Shown here one piece after another: positions 59,110 through 64,000 of a DNA stretch of 64,000 nucleotides. Position 1 is the stretch's first letter. Each line of letters starts with the position of its first letter. Origin of the DNA: Pseudomonas fluorescens (GTDB taxonomy: Bacteria; Pseudomonadota; Gammaproteobacteria; Pseudomonadales; Pseudomonadaceae); NCBI RefSeq assembly GCF_019212185.1, contig NZ_CP078138.1, forward strand, positions 2,958,501 to 3,022,500, written 5' to 3'. Made by a program: the position numbers and the translations under genes. Below the pieces are notes generated by a model. It was not told where the DNA came from. It saw nothing but the letters and a program-made list of their open reading frames with translations, and did not search any database.

Positions 59110-62100
59110 ATGACAATCCTCTCCCATCCTGCCCCGCAGTTCTCCACCGGGGATGCCGAAAAACTCGGCGAGCAGCTTTTCAACGTGATCGGCACGGCGA
59201 CGCCGTTGGATGGCGAGCGCGATCGCAACTATCGGTTGAAGACCGACACCGATGCCGGGTGGATTCTAAAAGTCGTCAACGCCTCCGAGCCACGGGTCGA
59301 AAGTGAGTTTCAGACGGCCTTGCTCAGTCACCTCGCCCGTCACAGTCCCGAACTGAGCGTGCCGTTTCTCAAGCGCAGTCTGGACGGCGAATTCCTTGCC
59401 TCGGCCGTCGCGCCGACCGGCGAGCAACACGCGGTGCGGCTGGTCAGTTGGCTGCACGGTACGCCGCTGGCCGAGGTTCCCCGTACCACGCCATTGATGC
59501 GCAGCCTGGGCCGGGCCTTCGGTGCCGTGGACCGCGCGCTGCAAGGCTTCATGCATCCTGGCGCGGTGCGCGATTTTGATTGGGATCTGCGTCATGCCGC
59601 CCGTTCTCGCTCGCGTCTGCACTTTGTCAAAGACCTGGAAAAGCGCGCGATCCTCGAACGCTTCATCGATAGCTTCGAGCAAAACGTGCAACCGCAACTG
59701 GCGCGCCTGCGCACGCAGATCATTCATAACGACGGCAACGACTGGAATATCCTGGTCGACTCCGAGGATCAGCAGAAGGTCTCGGGGATCATCGATTTTG
59801 GCGACGCGTTGCACACCGTGCTGATCGCCGAAGTCGCCATCACCTGCGCCTATTCGATTCTCGACATGCAAGACCCGATCGGAGCGGCCGCGGCGCTGGC
59901 TGCCGGTTTTCATGAGCAGTACCCGCTGCAGGCGGAGGAGCTCGACGTCCTGTTCAACCTGATCGCCATGCGCCTGGTGACCAGCGTCACCTTGTCCGCC
60001 TCGCGCCACGACCGCACCGAGGACAATCCGTACCTGGCCATCAGCGAAGCGCCGGCCTGGCGCCTGCTGGAAAAAATGGACCGGATGAACCCGCGCCTGG
60101 CCACGGCGATTCTGCGCAAGGCTTGCGGCTTCGATGCGATTGAGGGCGCCGGGGTGATTCGCCGCTGGGTGGCGCAGAACAGCAAGTCGTTCGCCGATAT
60201 CGTGCGGCCGTCGGCGGCGAGCATGAACAAGGTCATCGCGCCGTTCGGCGATGCGTCCCATGTGATGACCATTGCCTCCGCCGAACAGCGTCCTGCTGAA
60301 GCGACACAATGGTGGGAAGATTTTTCCGCCGAACACAAAGTGCCGCTGGGCATCGGCCCTTGGGGCGAAGCGCGGACCATCTACACCGACACGGCATTCG
60401 AGTCGCGCTTCATTGAAGGCCAGCGGCGGATCATTCACGTCGGTGTCGACTTGATCATGCCCGCCGGCACGCCGCTGTACACCCCGGTGGCCGGGGTGGT
60501 GCAGAGCGTCGAGGTCGAGCGCGAGCCGCTGGGCTACGGCGGTGTGATCATGCTCAAGCACTCGCCCGAGGGTTGCCCACCGTTCCTGACTTTGTGGGGC
60601 CACATGGCCCATGAAGCCCTCGACCGTCTGCAGCCGGGTGAGTATTTGGAAGCCGGCGCGCTGGTCGGGCATATGGGCGCCGATACGGAAAATGGCGGCT
60701 GGATTCCCCATGTGCATTTCCAGATGTCCACCGACATCGGTTTGCAAGCCAGCGAGTTCATTGGCGTTGGTGAGGTGGCTTACCTGGATGTCTGGGCCGA
60801 CCTGTTCCCCGACGCTTCGACCCTCGCCGGCATTCCGCCGGAAACCTACAGCCAGGACGGTCGGACCAAGGCCGAGATCGTCGCCAAGCGCAAGGAGTTG
60901 CTGCTGCCCAACCTGTCGATTTCCTATTCCGATCCGATCAAGTTTGTGCGTGGCGATGGGGTTTGGCTGATCGATAATTTTGGCCGGGCGTATCTGGATT
61001 GCTTCAACAATGTCTGCCACCTCGGCCACTGCCATCCGGATGTGGTCGACGCGCTGTCGCGCCAGGCCGGGCGGCTAAACACCAACACCCGTTACCTGCA
61101 CGACAATATTGTCGAGTACGCCGAGCGCCTGACGGCGACCTTGCCCGAAGGCCTGGCGGTGGCGTCTTTTGGTTGCTCGGGCAGCGAAGCCAACAGCCTG
61201 ATGCTGCGCATGGCGCGCAATCACACTGGGCGCGACGAGGCGATTGTGCTGGATTGGGCCTACCACGGCACCACCCAGGAACTGATCGACCTGAGCCCAT
61301 ACAAGTACAAGCGCAAGGCCGGCAAGGGCCGAGCTGCGCACGTGTTCGAAGCAGCGGTGCCGGATCCGTATCGGGCGCCGGAGGACTGGGCGTTCGAGGA
61401 CATGGGCAAGCGCTTTGCCGAGAGCGTCGCCGAGCAGATCGACAGCATGCGCAAGCAGGGCAGGGCACCGGCGTTCTTCCTCGCGGAGTCGATCCCCAGC
61501 GTTGCCGGGCAGTTGTTCTTCCCTGAGAACTACCTGAAGGAGGTGTATGCCATGGTGCGCGCCGAGGGCGGTGTGTGCCTGGCCGACGAAGTGCAGGTCG
61601 GGTTCGGTCGTGTCGGTAGCCACTGGTGGGCGTTTGAGACGCAGGGCGTGGTGCCGGATGCGGTGTCTATGGGCAAGCCGATCGGCAACGGCCATCCGAT
61701 GTCGGCAGTGGTGACCACGCGGGAAATGGCCGACAGCTTCAACAATGGCATGGAGTACTTCAACACCTTTGCCGGTAGTCCGGTGTCCTGCGCGGTGGGC
61801 TTGTCGGTGCTCGATGTGATCGAGCGCGATGACCTGAAACTCAATGCGCTGACCGTGGGCAATTACCTGCTCGACGGCTTCCGCAAATTGCAGCAACGCT
61901 ACGACGTGATTGGCGATGTGCGCGGTCAGGGGTTGTTCCTTGGGATCGAGTTGGTCACCGATCGCAAGACCAAAGTACCGGCAACCCAACTGGCGAAGAA
62001 GGTCGCTGATGGGGCCAGGGAGCGTGGGATTCTGATCGGCACCGAAGGCCCGTTCGACAATGTGCTGAAGATGCGCCCATCGATGATTTTCAGCCGGGGT

Positions 62101-62157
62101 AATGCGGACTTCCTGTTGGAAGTGCTGGATGAAAGCTTCGAGGCGGCATTGCGGTAA
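59110..62157 (+). CDS. Kinase / M23-like / class III aminotransferase fusion protein
   Basis: A 1015-residue protein with three parts. Residues 1-330 are an aminoglycoside-phosphotransferase-type kinase (catalytic His206-Asn-Asp208 with Asn213 in HNDGNDWN, metal Asp229 in IDFGDA). Residues about 430-560 are an M23-peptidase-like fold with the zinc motifs His443-Val-Gly-Val-Asp, His498, and His534-Val-His536. Residues about 590-1015 are a class III PLP enzyme with Lys856 ([11 protein letters not shown]). Human homologs of the outer parts are hydroxylysine kinase and phosphohydroxylysine or ethanolamine-phosphate phospho-lyases, so it probably phosphorylates an amino alcohol and then eliminates phosphate. 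The start at 59110 gives the best family fit. Confidence 0.88.
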   Translation: MTILSHPAPQFSTGDAEKLGEQLFNVIGTATPLDGERDRNYRLKTDTDAGWILKVVNASEPRVESEFQTALLSHLARHSPELSVPFLKRSLDGEFLASAVAPTGEQHAVRLVSWLHGTPLAEVPRTTPLMRSLGRAFGAVDRALQGFMHPGAVRDFDWDLRHAARSRSRLHFVKDLEKRAILERFIDSFEQNVQPQLARLRTQIIHNDGNDWNILVDSEDQQKVSGIIDFGDALHTVLIAEVAITCAYSILDMQDPIGAAAALAAGFHEQYPLQAEELDVLFNLIAMRLVTSVTLSASRHDRTEDNPYLAISEAPAWRLLEKMDRMNPRLATAILRKACGFDAIEGAGVIRRWVAQNSKSFADIVRPSAASMNKVIAPFGDASHVMTIASAEQRPAEATQWWEDFSAEHKVPLGIGPWGEARTIYTDTAFESRFIEGQRRIIHVGVDLIMPAGTPLYTPVAGVVQSVEVEREPLGYGGVIMLKHSPEGCPPFLTLWGHMAHEALDRLQPGEYLEAGALVGHMGADTENGGWIPHVHFQMSTDIGLQASEFIGVGEVAYLDVWADLFPDASTLAGIPPETYSQDGRTKAEIVAKRKELLLPNLSISYSDPIKFVRGDGVWLIDNFGRAYLDCFNNVCHLGHCHPDVVDALSRQAGRLNTNTRYLHDNIVEYAERLTATLPEGLAVASFGCSGSEANSLMLRMARNHTGRDEAIVLDWAYHGTTQELIDLSPYKYKRKAGKGRAAHVFEAAVPDPYRAPEDWAFEDMGKRFAESVAEQIDSMRKQGRAPAFFLAESIPSVAGQLFFPENYLKEVYAMVRAEGGVCLADEVQVGFGRVGSHWWAFETQGVVPDAVSMGKPIGNGHPMSAVVTTREMADSFNNGMEYFNTFAGSPVSCAVGLSVLDVIERDDLKLNALTVGNYLLDGFRKLQQRYDVIGDVRGQGLFLGIELVTDRKTKVPATQLAKKVADGARERGILIGTEGPFDNVLKMRPSMIFSRGNADFLLEVLDESFEAALR

Positions 62158-62159
62158 TC

Positions 62160-62312
62160 CCCTGTAGGAGCGGCCTTACCCGCGATGGCGGCATGTTAGT
62201 CAACAACCAGTTGACTGTCCCGGCCTCATCGCGAGCAGGCTCGCTCCTACAGTGGATGTGTGGTGCATGCTGTTCGACCGCCAACCCCTGTAGGAGCCAG
62301 CCTGCTGGCGAT
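62160..62312. repeat. Cluster of REP-type elements
   Basis: At least three REP-type half-sites: TGTAGGAGCGGCCTTACCCG (62164-62183), ATCGCGAGCAGGCTCGCTCCTACA (62229-62252) and TGTAGGAGCCAGCCTGCTGG (62289-62308). They separate the convergent fusion and aminotransferase genes. No gene is visible here. Confidence 0.75.
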
Positions 62313-62343
62313 AGCGGTCTCTCATTCAGCCATGATGTTGGAT

Positions 62344-63594
62344 TCAACCAATCGCCCCCAGACACCGCTCAAAAATATCCAGCCCTTCTTCCAGCACTTC
62401 CAACTCAATGGTCAACGGTGCCAGCAAGCGGATGATGTGCCGCGACTTGCCGCTGGGCATCAGCAGCAAACCGTTGTTTCGGGCACTCTCCAACAGCTGG
62501 GCAAGGACCGCCGTGGCGGGTGCGCCTTCAGGCGTGATCAGCTCGATCCCGCGCATCGCCCCAACCCCAGTCAGCCTGCCCAGGTAGGGCGAAAGCTTGC
62601 TCTGCTGCCAGGCCTGGTAACGGCGGACGATCGCCTGTTCCTGGCGTTCGCCCCAGGCCGACAGGTTGGCGTCGCTCATTTCGTCGAGGGTGGCCAGCGC
62701 CGCCGCGCAGGCGATTGGATTGCCCGAATAGGTGCCGCCGAGTCCACCTTTGGGCAGGGTGTCGAGCAGGGGCTTTTTACCGACTACCGCGCCCAGTGGC
62801 AGACCACCGGCGATGCTTTTGCCGAGCAGGATCAGGTCCGGTTCGATGCCCAGGCGGCTGAAGGCAAAGCGCTGTCCGGTACGGCCGAAGCCGGACTGGA
62901 TTTCATCGGCGATCAGCAGAATGCCGTGCTCGTCGCAGAACTTGCGCAGCGCTTGCGCGAACAGCGGATCGAGGGCCAGAAAACCGCCTTCGCCCTGCAC
63001 CGGTTCGACAATGAAACAGGCCACTTCATTGACGTCGATCTCGACACTGAACAGGCGATCCATGGCCTTCAGCGCGTCCTGGGAGGTCACGCCATTGTCC
63101 GCACTCGGGTAGGGCAGGTGATAGACAGGGCCCGGCAAGACGCCGACGCGCTGCTTGTAGGGCGCGACTTTGCCGTTGAGGTTGAGGGTCGCCAGGGTGC
63201 GTCCATGGAAGCCGCCGTCGAAGGCAATCACTGCGGTGCGGCCGGTGGCGGCGCGGGCGATTTTCAGCGCATTCTCGGCCGCTTCGGCGCCACTGTTGGT
63301 CAACATGCCGCTGACCGGGTAGGACACCGGGATGAACTCGGCCAGACGCGCCATCAATTGTTTGTAGGGTTGATGGGGCGCGGCGTTGAACGCGTAGTGG
63401 GTCAGGCGCGTGGCCTGGCTGCACACCGCCTCGACAATCTTCCGATGGCAATGCCCCAGGTTGAGCACGCCAATGCCGCCGATAAAATCGATGTAGCGCT
63501 TGCCGTCGGTGTCCCAGACATGGGCATTGTTGCCGTGACTCAAGGTCAGCGGATGGACGATGGCGATGGACTCACTGATGGACGCTTGAGGCAT
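62344..63594 (-). CDS. Class III aminotransferase (4-aminobutyrate transaminase-like)
   Basis: A 416-residue PLP enzyme of the GabT/ornithine aminotransferase group. Motifs: FIGGIGVLNLGHCH, SGAEAAENALKIARAATGR, FHGRTLATL, ADEIQSGFGRTG and the PLP Lys in LLGKSIAGGLPLGAVVG. It moves the amino group of omega-amino acids such as GABA to 2-oxoglutarate. GABA is the product of the gamma-glutamyl-polyamine route encoded at 54-57.6 kb. CAGGAACCGCAAA precedes the ATG. The gene is convergent with the fusion gene. Confidence 0.88.
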   Translation of the reverse strand: MPQASISESIAIVHPLTLSHGNNAHVWDTDGKRYIDFIGGIGVLNLGHCHRKIVEAVCSQATRLTHYAFNAAPHQPYKQLMARLAEFIPVSYPVSGMLTNSGAEAAENALKIARAATGRTAVIAFDGGFHGRTLATLNLNGKVAPYKQRVGVLPGPVYHLPYPSADNGVTSQDALKAMDRLFSVEIDVNEVACFIVEPVQGEGGFLALDPLFAQALRKFCDEHGILLIADEIQSGFGRTGQRFAFSRLGIEPDLILLGKSIAGGLPLGAVVGKKPLLDTLPKGGLGGTYSGNPIACAAALATLDEMSDANLSAWGERQEQAIVRRYQAWQQSKLSPYLGRLTGVGAMRGIELITPEGAPATAVLAQLLESARNNGLLLMPSGKSRHIIRLLAPLTIELEVLEEGLDIFERCLGAIG

Positions 63595-63916
63595 TTTGCG
63601 GTTCCTGGCTGCAGGGGATTTTTATCCCATGAGAGCGAGGATCAGCCGTTCACCACAAGCGAAAAGAAATGCCTCAGTCATTCCATAAACTATTGAACGC
63701 AGCTATCGCACCACGACTTTGCAAAGGCCCTCGGCAGTGCTCTACAACAGGGCTTTTGCCCTCGACGCGACATAGTGTCGGCCAACTCCGGCAATGTGTC
63801 AGGCAGGCTGACGCCTTGCCGGGTGCTTTCCACATTTGCCTATGCAAAACTTTTTCGTGAAGGCTGGGTAATAAACCCTCGAAAACCAAATAATTATTCT
63901 TCCAAGGTGCCATCCA
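63595..63916. other. Divergent intergenic region, no gene seen
   Basis: This 322-base gap separates the aminotransferase gene from a divergent gene at the window end. It holds several short palindromes: GGGC-TTTT-GCCC (63750-63761) and CGACA-TAG-TGTCG (63768-63780). No convincing coding frame, sigma-54 site or other known signal was recognised. Confidence 0.5.
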
Positions 63917-64000
63917 ATGCTGACTAAAAAGCTCAAGGGTCTGATCGTCGCTTCCACCATTGCAGCCTCCGCGCTGTTCGCCACCTGCGCCGTGCACGCA
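63917..64000 (+). CDS. Secreted protein, N-terminal fragment (possible ABC substrate-binding protein)
   Basis: The first 28 codons only; the gene runs past the window end. They encode a Sec signal peptide (KKLKGLIVASTIAASALFATCAVHA). An AAGGTGCCATCCA ribosome binding site precedes the ATG. Length, sequence style and the amine-catabolic neighbourhood suggest an amino-acid or polyamine ABC binding protein, but nothing of the mature protein is visible. Confidence 0.6.
   Translation, partial: MLTKKLKGLIVASTIAASALFATCAVHA

Noticed and set aside
59266..61035. Minus-strand 589-codon frame opposite the fusion gene
   Set aside because: Shadow of the fusion gene without start signal or domain.
1..64000. 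CRISPR arrays, prophage, IS elements or secretion systems
   Set aside because: No regularly spaced direct repeats, transposase, integrase, capsid or tail genes could be read on either strand.

Overview
The window reads as chromosomal DNA of a Pseudomonas, most probably of the P. fluorescens complex. The base composition is GC-rich and the start sites have GGAG-type ribosome binding sites. The gene content is typical of the genus: OprD porin, the mdc malonate operon, Ku/LigD, LpxO, DUF1652 and DUF2790 proteins, and many LysR regulators. Intergenic copies of Pseudomonas REP-like palindromes (GTGGGAGCGAGCCTG and relatives) occur throughout. Species assignment is inference. Coding is dense and the genes are largely metabolic and regulatory; no intact mobile element, CRISPR array or prophage is visible.

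Layout. 0-4.4 kb: end of a thiolase gene, a LuxR-type regulator, a DUF1329 secreted protein and a Rieske oxygenase strongly resembling KshA (3-ketosteroid 9-alpha-hydroxylase), which looks like the edge of a catabolic cluster. 4.4-16 kb: lipoprotein, divergent MFS/LysR pair, GFA enzyme, Fur-controlled TonB siderophore receptor, alpha/beta hydrolase, and an operon of FAD-linked D-2-hydroxyacid dehydrogenase, LysR and MFS. 16-23 kb: an orphan second-type lspA, a homocysteine S-methyltransferase divergent from an amino-acid ABC binding protein and permease, then a luciferase-like monooxygenase, a flavin reductase and an NCS1 permease. These last three are separate transcription units, each preceded by the same TGGTATACC-type motif.

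23-36.5 kb: TrmK; an efflux operon (AI-2E/PerM-type protein, NodT-type outer membrane factor, HlyD adaptor, DUF2955 membrane protein); LpxO; Ku plus LigD for non-homologous end joining; a PQQ aldose dehydrogenase; ecotin; small conserved proteins. 36.3-46 kb: an OprD porin followed by the complete malonate decarboxylase operon mdcABCDEGH with the transporter mdcLM and a convergent mdcR. The biotin-independent decarboxylase, its prosthetic-group biosynthesis and transport are all encoded in one overlapping run.

46-54 kb: TetR, 3-hydroxyacyl-CoA dehydrogenase and thiolase in one unit; AraC and LysR regulators that overlap tail to tail; then isochorismatase-like hydrolase, antibiotic-biosynthesis-monooxygenase-domain protein and a large amidohydrolase, divergent from the LysR gene. 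54-64 kb is an amine-catabolism zone. It holds a PuuB-like gamma-glutamyl-amine oxidase, an XRE-cupin repressor and a PuuA-like ligase; tRNA-Cys and tRNA-Leu with strong terminators and a relic of a HigB toxin gene; an Lrp regulator divergent from a 1015-residue kinase/M23-like/class-III aminotransferase fusion; a GabT-like aminotransferase; and the beginning of a secreted protein, probably an ABC binding protein.

The best candidates for new biology are the monooxygenase/reductase/NCS1 regulon and its shared operator, the kinase-M23-phospholyase fusion, and the KshA-like oxygenase locus. All function assignments come from reading motifs and remembered family features; no database search was possible.
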